Assembly (NCBI RefSeq): GCF_000383615.1
Contig: NZ_KB911583.1
Span: 229,300 to 293,299, forward strand
DNA: 64,000 nucleotides
Source: Streptomyces canus 299MFChir4.1
Lineage (GTDB): Bacteria; Actinomycetota; Actinomycetes; Streptomycetales; Streptomycetaceae
Reading direction: 5' to 3'
Shown here: one piece after another, positions 32,101-41,018 of the stretch
Numbering within the stretch: position 1 is the stretch's first letter
Layout of the letters: every line of letters begins with the position of its first letter
The notes under the pieces: model-generated
What the model was told of the DNA's origin: nothing
Databases searched by the model: none
Seen by the model: the letters and a program-made list of their open reading frames with translations, nothing else
Translations under genes and position numbers: made by a program

Positions 32101-34965
32101 GTGGCAGGGAGTGTTGCAGCTCGGACGATGGGCTGGCAGCGGCGTATGGGCGCCGTCGCCGGTCCCCTCGGCGCGTCCGGGGAAGCCTCCACCGGCGCGG
32201 CGGTCACCGTCGAACTTCTCGTCGCTGGGCAGTGGATCGACCTGAGCGCGGCCGGGTACGTCCTCGTCCGCGACGACAACGGGCAGATCCGCATCACCTA
32301 CGGCATCACCGGCGGCGAGGGCTCCCAGACCGAACGCGCCACCGCCACGCTGCAGCTGAAGAACACCGACGGCCGCTTCAGCCCCCGCAACCCCAGCGGC
32401 CCGTACTACGGGCTCATCGGGCGCAACACCCCCATGCGGATCAGCGTGCCGGACGGCCTCGGCGGGAAGTCCTACAGGATCTGGGGTGAGATCTCGGACT
32501 GGGCACGCGGCTGGGACTCCACCGGTACCGATGTGTGGGTCGACGTCACTGTGGCCGGCCCCATGCAGCGCCTCGCCCAAGGCCCGGCCCCGGAACGCTC
32601 GGTCATCTACCAGGCCATCACCGACCCGGCTCCGGCGGGGCTGGTGGCCTACTGGCCGTGCGAGGATGCGACCGGGGCGACGTCGCTGGCGTCGGCGCTG
32701 ACGACTGGCTCGCCGATGACGTGGACCGGCACTCTTGGCCTTGCGAGCTATGACGGGTTCAACGCGTCCGACCCGTTGCCTGATTTGACCAGCGCGACCC
32801 TGTCTGGCGGCGTCCCCAAGTACGACGACCCGACGGCCACGCAGGTCCGTTTCCTCGCCTACATTCCGGCGGCCGGTCTGTCGCTGGGCAAGGTGTTGGT
32901 GGCGATCGATCAGCTTGACTACAGCGCCGGGTCCTCCCAGTTCTGGGAGGTGTTCTACGACACGGCCACCCGCAGCCTGACGATCCGTACCTGCGCCTCC
33001 GACGGCACCGTCCTGGGTGCGGAGCTGCCCCACGATCTCGATGTCCGCGGACGCCTCCTGTACGTCAGCGTCGAGCTGCAGGAGGCGGGGACGAGCATCA
33101 CCCGCACGCTGCGCCTGAAGGACGTCAGGACCCTCCAGACGTACACGGTGTCGGACACGGTCGCGCTGACCCAGCTGACCCGGGTCACACGGGTGCAGTT
33201 CGGGCCCGCGTCGCGTGCGGTGTCCGGTGCGGCGGGCACTGCAACTCTGCCGGGTGTTGCGGTCGGTCACGTCACGGTGGAGACCGCGATCACGGCGATC
33301 GATGCGCTCGGCGTGCGCCTCAACCCGATCGGGGAGACGGCCGGGCGCCGCATCCAGCGGCTGTGCGGCGAGGAGGGGGTGGCGGTCGACTGGGTCGGCG
33401 ACCTCGACGACACCGTGCAGCTCGGCGCGCAGGGCAAGGCCAACCTGCTCGCGTTGGTGCAGGAGTCGTGTCTGGCGGACGGCGGGCTGCTGTACGAGTC
33501 GCGGGCCGTCCTCGGCCTCGGCTATCGCACGCGGGCATCGCTGTACGCGCAGGATGCGGCGCTGGTCCTGTCGTACCCCGGGTTCAACCTGTCTGAGACG
33601 CCGACGCCTACCGAGGATGACCGGCTGACGCAGAACATCCTGACCGTCACCGTGAACGGGGTGTCGGCGACCTTCGAGGAGACGGACGGCCCACTCGGGA
33701 CGGCGACGGTCGGCAAGTACGGCGAGTCCAACGGGCTCACCCTCAACCTCGCCCACAACGACCAGGCGACCCTCCTCGACCACGCAGCGTGGCGCGTCCA
33801 CCTAGGCACAGTCGACGAAGAGCGGCACCCGCAGATCAGCGTGAACCTCGCCCACCCGTCCATCACCCCCGACATGCGGCGGGCGATCCTCAGCCTGCGC
33901 CTCGGCGACCGCGTCCAGATCACCAGCCCGCCCACCCCATGGTGCGCACCCGACACCATCGACCAGCTACTCCTCGGTATCGAGGAGACCATCACCAAGC
34001 TCCAGCACCGGCTCACCTTCACCTGCGCGCCATCGTCGCCGTACAACGGCATCGGCTACCTCGACAGTGCGGGCGCCCGCATCGACATCGACGGCAGCGA
34101 GCTCGTCTCCGCGGTGTCCGCCGGCGCGACAAGCATCGACGTCATCCCCTCCGGGACGAACACCATGCTCTGGTCGACCGACGCGGCGGACCTGCCGTTC
34201 ACGGTCCGGGCCGGCGGGGAGGTCATGACGGTCACCGCAGTCACGCCATACGTCTCAGACACGTTCACCCGCGTCACCGCGAACAGTTGGGGAACCACGG
34301 ACACGGGGCAGGCGTGGACACAGACCGGCGGCGTCGCTGCGGGCCGGGCCACGACCGGCACCGAGGCCACGCACTCGCTGGCCGCAGTGAACGCCTCCTA
34401 CTACGACACCGTCACCGCGCCCGCGGCGGATGTGGACCTGCGGGCCGACTTCGCGACGAGCGCCCTGGCGACGGGGGGCAGCCAGTACACCGGCCTGGTC
34501 GCCCGCTTCATCGACGCCAGCAACATTTACTATGCCCGGCTGACGTTCACGACGACGCAGGCTGTGCAGGTGGTGTTGCAGAAGCGGGTGGGCGGCACGC
34601 AGTCGGACCTTGCCACGGTCACGGCGACGGAGCTCACTCATGCTGCGGCCGCCTACTTCACGCTCCGCCTCCGGGTCGTCGGGACGAGCCTGTACGCGAA
34701 GGCGTGGCCGCGCGGCGGGGTGGAGCCGGGGGCATGGCATGCGACGGCGACGGACGATTCGCTGCAGGCGCCGGGGGCGGTGGGGGTGCGGTCGATTCTC
34801 GACTCGGCGAACACGAACCTTTTGCCGGTGACCGTGTCGGTGGACAACTTCCAGTTGACGAACGTTCAGACGATGACCGTGACCCGGGCGGTCAACGGCG
34901 TCTCGAAAGCCCAGGTGGCCGGCGAAGACATCCGGCTCGCCTACCCCACGATCATCGCCCTGTAA
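32101..34965 (+). CDS. Minor tail (baseplate) protein with LamG-like C-terminus
   Basis: 954 residues from GTG 32101. The N-terminal 160 residues (VTVELLVAGQWIDLSAAGYV; ATATLQLKNTDGRFSPRNPS, GPYYGLIGRNTPMRI) are typical of actinophage minor tail/baseplate proteins. Residues 160-350 include a lectin-like insertion (GLVAYWPCEDATGATSLASA). Residues 430-640 follow the gp27-like hub pattern (RIQRLCGEEGVAVDW). Residues 720-900 look like a LamG/concanavalin-like jelly roll that may bind cell-wall sugars. It probably forms the tail tip and helps host recognition. Confidence 0.85.
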   Translation: MAGSVAARTMGWQRRMGAVAGPLGASGEASTGAAVTVELLVAGQWIDLSAAGYVLVRDDNGQIRITYGITGGEGSQTERATATLQLKNTDGRFSPRNPSGPYYGLIGRNTPMRISVPDGLGGKSYRIWGEISDWARGWDSTGTDVWVDVTVAGPMQRLAQGPAPERSVIYQAITDPAPAGLVAYWPCEDATGATSLASALTTGSPMTWTGTLGLASYDGFNASDPLPDLTSATLSGGVPKYDDPTATQVRFLAYIPAAGLSLGKVLVAIDQLDYSAGSSQFWEVFYDTATRSLTIRTCASDGTVLGAELPHDLDVRGRLLYVSVELQEAGTSITRTLRLKDVRTLQTYTVSDTVALTQLTRVTRVQFGPASRAVSGAAGTATLPGVAVGHVTVETAITAIDALGVRLNPIGETAGRRIQRLCGEEGVAVDWVGDLDDTVQLGAQGKANLLALVQESCLADGGLLYESRAVLGLGYRTRASLYAQDAALVLSYPGFNLSETPTPTEDDRLTQNILTVTVNGVSATFEETDGPLGTATVGKYGESNGLTLNLAHNDQATLLDHAAWRVHLGTVDEERHPQISVNLAHPSITPDMRRAILSLRLGDRVQITSPPTPWCAPDTIDQLLLGIEETITKLQHRLTFTCAPSSPYNGIGYLDSAGARIDIDGSELVSAVSAGATSIDVIPSGTNTMLWSTDAADLPFTVRAGGEVMTVTAVTPYVSDTFTRVTANSWGTTDTGQAWTQTGGVAAGRATTGTEATHSLAAVNASYYDTVTAPAADVDLRADFATSALATGGSQYTGLVARFIDASNIYYARLTFTTTQAVQVVLQKRVGGTQSDLATVTATELTHAAAAYFTLRLRVVGTSLYAKAWPRGGVEPGAWHATATDDSLQAPGAVGVRSILDSANTNLLPVTVSVDNFQLTNVQTMTVTRAVNGVSKAQVAGEDIRLAYPTIIAL

Positions 34966-34975
34966 GGAGGACGCT

Positions 34976-35536
34976 GTGGCCGAGCAATACCCCACCCTCT
35001 CAGGCGGCCAGCGGATCAACGGCGCCCTGCTCCGCAGCATGTTGCCCCTGTTCGCCCGCAAGACGAGCGACACCCAGCGGGCCGCAACCACGTCCGCAAG
35101 CGCCGACCCCCACCTCCAGTTCGACGTCGAAGCGGGCGCCGTGTACGCCATGGACGGCTGGATCAAATACGACGGCCCGGCCGCCGCAGACCTCAACATC
35201 GACTGGTCCGCCCCGTCCGGGTCCCTCGGCGAGTGGTACTGCTGGGGCGCCGGACATTCCCCGGTGATCACGTTCTCGGCGGCCGGTGCCGCGCAGTTGG
35301 ACACGCAGGGCGGGCGCGGCTACCCGGCCCGCATGGAAACCAACGACATCACCGCGGCCCGCTCGTTCGGCACGCTCGGCACCGGGATCACGCCCCTGAC
35401 CCTCACCCTCGGCGGGATCCTCCGCGTCGGCTCGACGGCCGGCACGTACTCGTGCGACTGGGCTCAGCTGGTCTCGGACGCGTCGCCGGTGACGTTGTAC
35501 ACGGACTCGTGGCTGCGGTTGCAGCGCATCGCTTAG
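34976..35536 (+). CDS. Minor tail protein (186 aa)
   Basis: GTG 34976 with an ideal AAGGAGG upstream. Begins AEQYPTLSGGQRINGALLRS and continues with TSASADPHLQFDVEAGAVYA, MDGWIKYDGPAAADLNIDWS, a beta-sandwich like pattern recurrent in actinophage tail-tip proteins. Single copy after the large baseplate gene. Likely tip or fibre component. Confidence 0.65.
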   Translation: MAEQYPTLSGGQRINGALLRSMLPLFARKTSDTQRAATTSASADPHLQFDVEAGAVYAMDGWIKYDGPAAADLNIDWSAPSGSLGEWYCWGAGHSPVITFSAAGAAQLDTQGGRGYPARMETNDITAARSFGTLGTGITPLTLTLGGILRVGSTAGTYSCDWAQLVSDASPVTLYTDSWLRLQRIA

Positions 35537-35545
35537 GAGACGCGG

Positions 35546-35743
35546 ATGGCGAACTACCAGGTCACGGCCAGGAATTCGGAAGGGATGCCGGTGGTGGCGG
35601 TATCGATCGGGTCGATCGACCAGGAGGGCCAGGTGGTGTCGGAGATGGTCATCGTGAACGCGGTCCGCGATGCCTTGGCTGGGGTGGCGGGGGTGGAGTC
35701 GGTGGTGAAGCGGAAGTTCGAGCAGGTCATAACGATCGTCTGA
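35546..35743 (+). CDS. Small tail-region protein (65 aa)
   Basis: ATG 35546 with GGAGACGCGG upstream. NYQVTARNSEGMPVVAVSIG, then a helix (VIVNAVRDALAGVAGVESVV) and a short strand. Two-layer alpha/beta small protein. Function unknown, but tightly packed between the tail and lysis genes. Confidence 0.5.
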   Translation: MANYQVTARNSEGMPVVAVSIGSIDQEGQVVSEMVIVNAVRDALAGVAGVESVVKRKFEQVITIV

Positions 35744-35753
35744 GGAGAGTGCG

Positions 35754-36671
35754 ATGGCTACACCACTGAGTGCGGACCGGCTGCTGGCGGTACTGAAGGC
35801 CGAAGGCCTGAGCGTGCACGAGCATGCGGGCTGGCGCACCCACGAGCGGGACGACGAGACCGGCAAGACCTTCGGCCCGGTGTACGGGGTGCTGATCCAC
35901 CACACCGCCGGACACGGCGACAAGGAGATCTGCTTCAACGGAAGACCGGACTTGCCCGGCCCGCTGTGCCACAACTGGCTCGGCAAAACGGAGGGCTTGT
36001 GGATGCTGTCGGCGGGCCGAGCGAACCATGCCGGCCTGGTGGACGCGGACGTGATTGCCGCGTTGCGGTCCGAGTCGTCGCCGCTGCCGAAGGACAACGA
36101 GGCGAACGCGGACGGGAACGACTCGCTGTACGGGCTGGAGATCGAGAACCGTGGTGACGGGGCGGACCCGTATCCGGCCGAGCAGTACCGGCAGGCGGTG
36201 TTGTGGGCGGCTGCGCTGTGTCGGGCGCATGGCTGGTCGGAGCGGTCGGTGGCGGGGCACAAGGAGTGCCAGCCGGGGAAGATCGACCCGTCGTTCGACA
36301 TGGACGTGTTCCGGGCTGATGTGCGGAAGCAGTTGACGAAGACCGCAACGTCGACGCCGAAGCCGACGCCGTCGAAGCCGCGCGTGGATCTGTCGCGGCT
36401 CGTGAGCGCGGCGAAGGCCGACCCGGGCGCCAGGCAGGGCCACGTCACATACATGGCGGGGGTGAACCTGACCGAGGCGGCGCTGGTGCAGGTCGGCTAC
36501 CTGTCGAAGACCTACGCGGGGGACGGCTCGTTCGGGTCGCGGACGGTCGACGCGTACGCCCGCTGGCAGCGCCACCTCGGATACACGGGCGCCGACGCCA
36601 ACGGGATCCCCGGCGGCGCCTCGCTGGCCAAGCTCGGTGACAGGACTGGCCTGTTCACCGTGGTCGCCTGA
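35754..36671 (+). CDS. Endolysin, N-acetylmuramoyl-L-alanine amidase
   Basis: 305 residues. Residues 40-190 are an amidase_2/PGRP domain: GVLIHHTAGHGDKEICFNG, with a HH pair at 49-50 for zinc, a second His in RANHAGL, and H169 in SVAGHKECQPGKIDPSFD (with K176/D178 near the site). A Pro/Thr linker (SKPRVDLSRL preceded by TPKPTPSKP) leads to a C-terminal peptidoglycan-binding domain (VGYLSKTYAGDGSFGSRTVD, AYARWQRHLGYTG). It cleaves the amide bond of peptidoglycan at the end of the lytic cycle; no signal peptide is seen, so it depends on the holin. Confidence 0.93.
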   Translation: MATPLSADRLLAVLKAEGLSVHEHAGWRTHERDDETGKTFGPVYGVLIHHTAGHGDKEICFNGRPDLPGPLCHNWLGKTEGLWMLSAGRANHAGLVDADVIAALRSESSPLPKDNEANADGNDSLYGLEIENRGDGADPYPAEQYRQAVLWAAALCRAHGWSERSVAGHKECQPGKIDPSFDMDVFRADVRKQLTKTATSTPKPTPSKPRVDLSRLVSAAKADPGARQGHVTYMAGVNLTEAALVQVGYLSKTYAGDGSFGSRTVDAYARWQRHLGYTGADANGIPGGASLAKLGDRTGLFTVVA

Positions 36672-36688
36672 ACCGAAAGGGAACGATC

Positions 36689-37000
36689 ATGCCTCTCTCT
36701 GATGCGGAACTCTGGGCTGCGGCGCTCGCCGTCGTCCTGCCGCCCATCATCGCCATCGTCAACCAGCCCAGATGGTCCGGAGCGGTCAAGGCGATCTTCG
36801 CCCTGGTCGTCGCCGCCATCGTCGGCCTCGGAACCGCCTACTTCAACGGCGACTTCAACGGCCGCACCATCGTGAGCTCCATCCTCATCGCGGTCATCGT
36901 CATCGGTACGACCTACCACACCCTGTGGAAGCCGTCCGGGATCGCGCCCGGGATCGAGCGGGCCACGTCGACCGGCACACCACAGCACGCAGCCGAGTAG
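36689..37000 (+). CDS. Holin
   Basis: 103 residues. Two or three predicted membrane helices: LWAAALAVVLPPIIAIVNQP, AVKAIFALVVAAIVGLGTAY, IVSSILIAVIVIGTTYHTLW, and a short polar C-terminus. Placement 17 bases after the endolysin and small size fit a holin that makes the membrane pore for lysis. The precise class is not assigned. Confidence 0.85.
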   Translation: MPLSDAELWAAALAVVLPPIIAIVNQPRWSGAVKAIFALVVAAIVGLGTAYFNGDFNGRTIVSSILIAVIVIGTTYHTLWKPSGIAPGIERATSTGTPQHAAE

Positions 37001-37009
37001 GAGCCCCGC

Positions 37010-37282
37010 TTGGACGCCACCACCATCGGCACAGTCCTCGCGAGCGTAGGGGTGCTGTCCACCGCGGTGGTGGCGTACATCGGCAAGCGCGGCGAGAACA
37101 GACTGTCCCGCTTCAACTCCATGACCGACCAGCTCCAAGAGGAGCTCGGCCGTAAGACGACCGAACTGGCTGCTGCGCAGACCGAAGTCGTCTCCCTGCA
37201 ACTACAGCGACGCAGCGATCTCATCCGCATCACTCAGCTGGAGATCGAGGTCACCCGACTCGGAGGAACCATCCCGCCATGA
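37010..37282 (+). CDS. Small membrane protein with coiled coil (lysis accessory)
   Basis: 90 residues from TTG 37010, with GTAGGAG eight bases upstream. One N-terminal membrane helix (IGTVLASVGVLSTAVVAYIG) then a coiled coil (SMTDQLQEELGRKTTELAAA, LQLQRRSDLIRITQLEIEVT). Such a protein beside a holin may be a second holin-like or antiholin/spanin-type factor. It overlaps the next gene by four bases. Confidence 0.6.
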   Translation: MDATTIGTVLASVGVLSTAVVAYIGKRGENRLSRFNSMTDQLQEELGRKTTELAAAQTEVVSLQLQRRSDLIRITQLEIEVTRLGGTIPP

Positions 37283-37968
37283 CCCGGACAGAGCGCACGA
37301 TCGTCTTGCACTGGCGCGGCCTCGCGGTCGTGTGCGCCCTCGTCGCTCTGTTCGGGATCTCCCTGGTGCTGTGGCACCGCATCGACGCGCAGGACCGCGA
37401 GCAGGACCAGCGGTATGCGGCCGCTGCGAAGGAAGCGGATCTGCGGGGGACGGCGGTGTCGACGCTCGCGGGGGACGTGCGGGCGCTGCGGGAGCAGGTG
37501 AAGGCGGAAGGCGCTACCCCGGTGGCACCCGACCCGACGAAGGCCGTGGCCAATCTGCCCGCCCGGGCGGAAGTACCTGTGCCGATCCCGGGGCCGCGGG
37601 GACCCGAGGGTGAGCCCGGCCAGGCTGCCCCGACGATCACGCCCGCGCCGGGGGCGTCGGGTGCTCCGGGGCAGCCTGGTGCGGACTCCACGGTGCCCGG
37701 CCCGCAAGGGCCTCAGGGGGAGCCAGGGGCAGACTCGACCGTTCCTGGTCCACAGGGGCCCCAGGGTGAGCGCGGCGAGCAGGGGCCAGCAGGGCCAGCG
37801 GGGCAGTCCTGCCCTGACGGCTATTCGTGGCAGGCCCCGTCCTGGGATCCGGACGCCTTGGTCTGCCGGAAGGATGACGCGTCGCAGCCGGGGGACGCCC
37901 CGGGGAAGCAGCAGGGTGTAGCGCTGCTGGCTCTGTGGGGTGTGACGCAGCGACGGCAGGCCGCTTAG
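37279..37968 (+). CDS. Membrane-anchored collagen-like protein
   Basis: 229 residues from ATG 37279. One membrane helix (RGLAVVCALVALFGISLVLW), a short coiled coil, then a collagen-like Gly-X-Y region (GPRGPEGEPGQ, GASGAPGQPGAD, GPQGPQGEPGAD, GPQGPQGERGEQGPAGPAG) with two near-identical units (STVPGPQGPQGE) that are the result of duplication. It ends with a Cys-containing beta part (CPDGYSWQAP...VCRKDD). It is coupled to the lysis cassette. Collagen-like phage proteins are usually fibres; an anchored one might act on the cell surface, function unknown. Confidence 0.75.
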   Translation: MTRTERTIVLHWRGLAVVCALVALFGISLVLWHRIDAQDREQDQRYAAAAKEADLRGTAVSTLAGDVRALREQVKAEGATPVAPDPTKAVANLPARAEVPVPIPGPRGPEGEPGQAAPTITPAPGASGAPGQPGADSTVPGPQGPQGEPGADSTVPGPQGPQGERGEQGPAGPAGQSCPDGYSWQAPSWDPDALVCRKDDASQPGDAPGKQQGVALLALWGVTQRRQAA

Positions 37969-37969
37969 C

Positions 37970-38152
37970 TCAGGCCGCCTTCACGACTTCGGCCCGGTCC
38001 GCAACCGTCCACTCCACCACCAGCAGCTCATACCGGGCCCGTTCCTCATCCGTGAACGGCCGCCCCCACGCACGTCTCGCAAGCTGCCGGATGTCCTCGT
38101 TCACCACGGCAGCAGGGCGCACCGAGCCCGGGCTCGGGAGGCTGGGGGACAT
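37970..38152 (-). CDS. Small hypothetical protein (60 aa)
   Basis: ATG 38152. A compact helical protein: NEDIRQLARRAWGRPFTDEE, then RARYELLVVEWTVADRAEVV. Its stop directly abuts the end of the collagen-like gene. No family recognised. It lies near the probable right boundary of the prophage and might belong to either side. Confidence 0.45.
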   Translation of the reverse strand: MSPSLPSPGSVRPAAVVNEDIRQLARRAWGRPFTDEERARYELLVVEWTVADRAEVVKAA

Positions 38153-38240
38153 ACCCCCAAGTCTAGAGATCGCAGCGGCGATTCACTCATGCCGGCGGCC
38201 GCCAATCCAGATGACTCACGGCGCCCGATACCCTGCCCGC

Positions 38241-38894
38241 ATGATTCGAGCTGTGATCTTCGATGTTGGTGAGTGCCTCGTAGACGAGACCCGCGAGTAC
38301 GGCACATGGGCCGACTGGCTCGGCGTACCGCGCCACACCTTCCACTCGATGTTCGGCGCGGTCATCGCTCAAGGGAGGGACTACCGCGAGGTGTTCCAGG
38401 AGTTCCGGCCCGGCTTCGACCTCTACAAGGAGCGGGAGAAGCGGGCCGCGGCTGGTCAGCCGGAGTGGTTCGGCGAGGAAGACCTCTACGCCGACGTACG
38501 CCCGGCCCTGCGCCAGCTGCGGGCGGACGGGCTGTGGCTGGGCATCGCGGGCAACCAGACGGTCCGGGCAGGAGGGCTACTGCGCGAGCTGTTCACCGAC
38601 GACGTCGACCTGATCGGCACCTCGGACGACTGGGGCGCCAGCAAGCCCGACCCACTCTTCTTCGAGCGGGTCGCCGAGGTCACCCCGTTCGCCACCAACG
38701 AGATCCTCTACGTCGGCGACCGCGTCGACAACGACCTCCGCCCGGCCGTCGCCGCAGGCATGCACAGCGCTCTCGTGCACCGCGGCCCGTGGGCAACCAT
38801 CCAGTGGCGGACCGAGGAAGCCGAGAAGCTCCCGACCTTCAGGGTCGAGAGCCTCCTGGAACTGCCCGGCAGGATCGCCGAGTTCAACGGCTGA
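38241..38894 (+). CDS. HAD-superfamily hydrolase
   Basis: 217 residues from ATG 38241. HAD motifs: RAVIFDVGECLVDETREYGT (nucleophile D8), IAGNQT as motif II-like, GASKPDPLFF (Lys) and YVGDRVDNDLRPAVAAGM (motif IV). Motif I reads D-V-G in place of D-x-D, as in epoxide-hydrolase-like or Gly-type HADs, so phosphatase activity is not certain. It overlaps convergently the end of the regulator gene on the minus strand by 11 bases. Host or element origin is unclear. Confidence 0.8.
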   Translation: MIRAVIFDVGECLVDETREYGTWADWLGVPRHTFHSMFGAVIAQGRDYREVFQEFRPGFDLYKEREKRAAAGQPEWFGEEDLYADVRPALRQLRADGLWLGIAGNQTVRAGGLLRELFTDDVDLIGTSDDWGASKPDPLFFERVAEVTPFATNEILYVGDRVDNDLRPAVAAGMHSALVHRGPWATIQWRTEEAEKLPTFRVESLLELPGRIAEFNG

Positions 38895-40101
38895 GCGCGC
38901 TCACCGTCGTCGACCAGCCATACAGCCGGTCGTCGAGGTCGCGCACGCACTGCTCGTGCTGGTGCGGCGCCAGCGTGCGCCGCACCTCCCGCACACGGTC
39001 CATGCCCATCGCGTACCACGTCCGCTCCAGCTGATCGAGCGCCCGCAGCGCGTACCCGCACGCCGCTTCCGGATCACCGGCCGCCGCCTCGACAGCAGCG
39101 AGGTCTCCAAGGACGACCGTGCGCTGTTTCTCCTCGGCCGGGTCGAGCGCCTCCAGCACCCCAAGCAGCGTCTCCCGGGCCTGCGGGAGGTGGCGAGCGC
39201 GCAGCTCGGTGTTCCCCTTGAAGGCGGCCAGCCGTACCGGGGTAAACCAGTCGAGCCACTCAGGCGACTCGTGCTCACTGCCCGCGGCGAGGACATCCTC
39301 CGCGTGCCGGATCAAGTGCAGGGCCGTGCGCGCGTTCCCGCACCGGGTCTCGCACTCGGCCTCGACGGCGTCCAGCCACGCCAGCAGCTCAGCCGACGCC
39401 GGCCCGCGCCGGGCGTAGGTCCGCGCGGCCACCATTCGCTCGACCGCCGCTTCCCGGTCACCGGCCCACCCGGGAATGAACGCGGTGTGCGCGAGGATTG
39501 CAGCCCCGAGCAGGGGATCGTCGGCTTCGCCTGCGGCTTGCAAGGCACGCAGCAGGGTCTGCTGCGCACGGTCGGCCTCCCGCATGTCGAAGAACTCGAT
39601 GCGTCCGGCGAGGAGCCAGGTCTCGGCGAGGGCCGCGGCGATGCGCTGCCGGGTCTGGCCGACAGCTTCCGGCAGAAGGGCGCAGCCAAAGGTGGCGTGC
39701 GCGAGCGCGGCCGGGTGCAGGGTCGCCGGCGCGACGGACCAGTACAGCCGCCGGTGCGAGCGGGTGACGGCCGCGTAGTCGTCGGCCGCGGTCGCGGGCT
39801 GTACGGCGACGGCCTGGGTGGGGACGGCGGCGAGTCCTCCGGCCGCGGCGAGCACGGTGCGCCGTGCGGGCCCGGCGGCGGCGCCCCCGGGCGGGGTGAA
39901 TCCGAGCGCTTCCAGCTCCTGGCCGAGGAGGCGTGTGAGAGCCTGTCCTACCTCAGGCTGAGGCAAGGGCGGGGCGTCGGATTCCCACCGGCGGACCTGC
40001 CGGACGCCGACCTTGAGGGCGTCGGCGAGGGCCTGCTGAGAGTGGTAACCGGCCGCGAGGCGGGCGGCCTTAAGGCGGAAATTCCCTGCGGGGCGTGCCA
40101 C
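38884..40101 (-). CDS. XRE-family regulator with TPR-like C-terminal region
   Basis: 405 residues from GTG 40101, with AGGAGG seven bases upstream. Residues 1-50 are an HTH_XRE domain (LKAARLAAGYHSQQALADAL, GVRQVRRWES). The C-terminal 300 residues are helical repeats (YAAVTRSHRRLYWSVAPATL; RMVAARTYARRGPASAELLA) like the TPR regulators common in Streptomyces, where the C-terminus senses a ligand or protein. It lies divergent to three small genes from 40291 and probably controls them. Confidence 0.8.
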   Translation of the reverse strand: MARPAGNFRLKAARLAAGYHSQQALADALKVGVRQVRRWESDAPPLPQPEVGQALTRLLGQELEALGFTPPGGAAAGPARRTVLAAAGGLAAVPTQAVAVQPATAADDYAAVTRSHRRLYWSVAPATLHPAALAHATFGCALLPEAVGQTRQRIAAALAETWLLAGRIEFFDMREADRAQQTLLRALQAAGEADDPLLGAAILAHTAFIPGWAGDREAAVERMVAARTYARRGPASAELLAWLDAVEAECETRCGNARTALHLIRHAEDVLAAGSEHESPEWLDWFTPVRLAAFKGNTELRARHLPQARETLLGVLEALDPAEEKQRTVVLGDLAAVEAAAGDPEAACGYALRALDQLERTWYAMGMDRVREVRRTLAPHQHEQCVRDLDDRLYGWSTTVSALSR

Positions 40102-40290
40102 TGCTGCACCTCCTGGTTGAGCGCTGCCGCAAGTGTCGCCCCGAGTCCTCCAATTGGCCAGCGGCCACCCTCCCGGGCGCACGAAAGTCCTGTTTCCGGC
40201 ACCGAAAAGACCTCTCAGAGTCCTCGGCGCCGTGCAATTGCAGGGCCACCCTTGTACGCACCTGATCCACAAGGCGTCCGAGGAGTACCG

Positions 40291-40668
40291 ATGCCACCCA
40301 CGCGTTTACCGTCCGCCGCAGGCTGCACCCTGGAGGACGCCGGGCACGACTGGGACGCCATCCGCGTACCGCGCGCCGTCGGAGTTCCGGCCGTTGCGAT
40401 CCTCGGCTCACGCTGCGGGGCCGTCGTCGACGACCCGCTCACCAAGCTCCTCTACTTCTTCACCCCGGTCGGCACGGCCGCCCGGTGGGAGGTGGCCGGC
40501 ACACGCGCTCTCGGCGCAGGCGCGACCGTGGCGATCCCTCCACCTCGACGCACTCACGGCCGCGATCCACACTGGCGGGTCTGCCCGGGCGACGACGGAT
40601 GGATCACCGACCCCGCCGCCCTGCGGGCCGCCCTGGAAGACAGCGAGCGAGCAGGGCGGTCCGCATGA
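40291..40668 (+). CDS. Small conserved-looking Streptomyces protein (125 aa)
   Basis: ATG 40291 with GAGGAG just upstream. DWDAIRVPRAVGVPAVAILG and KLLYFFTPVGTAARWEVAGT look like a fragment of the bifunctional primase/polymerase N-terminal fold seen in Streptomyces regulator-associated proteins, but no active site is clear. Transcribed divergently from the XRE/TPR regulator and overlapping the next gene. Confidence 0.6.
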   Translation: MPPTRLPSAAGCTLEDAGHDWDAIRVPRAVGVPAVAILGSRCGAVVDDPLTKLLYFFTPVGTAARWEVAGTRALGAGATVAIPPPRRTHGRDPHWRVCPGDDGWITDPAALRAALEDSERAGRSA

Positions 40669-41018
40669 GCACGCGCACGGACAGCACAGTCGACTCCCGC
40701 GAGGCACTCGCCTTGCTCACACTCCCCGACCTGGACGGCCTGGCGGACGCGCAGACGCGAGGCGCCAGCTGCGTCTGGTGCCCCGACGACACCCCACTCA
40801 CCCCGGAGACGGCAGTCGACCTCGGCGAGCACCTGAGTCCCCTAGACGGCCGCGACCCTGGGATGCGCTGGTTCCCGCGCGCCCACCACCGCTGCGTCCA
40901 GACCGCGGCGCTGGCCGCCCTGCATGACCACGCGCCGTTGTGCGAGCAGTGCGTCGACGATGCCTCCGCTTGCGAGACCGGGCTCACGCTGCGACGGCTG
41001 ATGAGGGAGTACCGGTGA
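40665..41018 (+). CDS. Cysteine-containing protein (117 aa)
   Basis: ATG 40665 in an ATGA overlap. Cys pairs CVWCPDD and CEQCVDDASAC plus an HH in FPRAHHRC form a plausible zinc-binding fold. Common in Streptomyces next to XRE regulators. Biochemical role unknown. Confidence 0.6.
   Translation: MSTRTDSTVDSREALALLTLPDLDGLADAQTRGASCVWCPDDTPLTPETAVDLGEHLSPLDGRDPGMRWFPRAHHRCVQTAALAALHDHAPLCEQCVDDASACETGLTLRRLMREYR

Noticed and set aside
37935..38240. Longer N-terminus for the HAD protein
   Set aside because: The upstream frame overlaps the collagen-like gene and the 37970 gene. The HAD fold starts right at ATG 38241 (MIRAVIFD).
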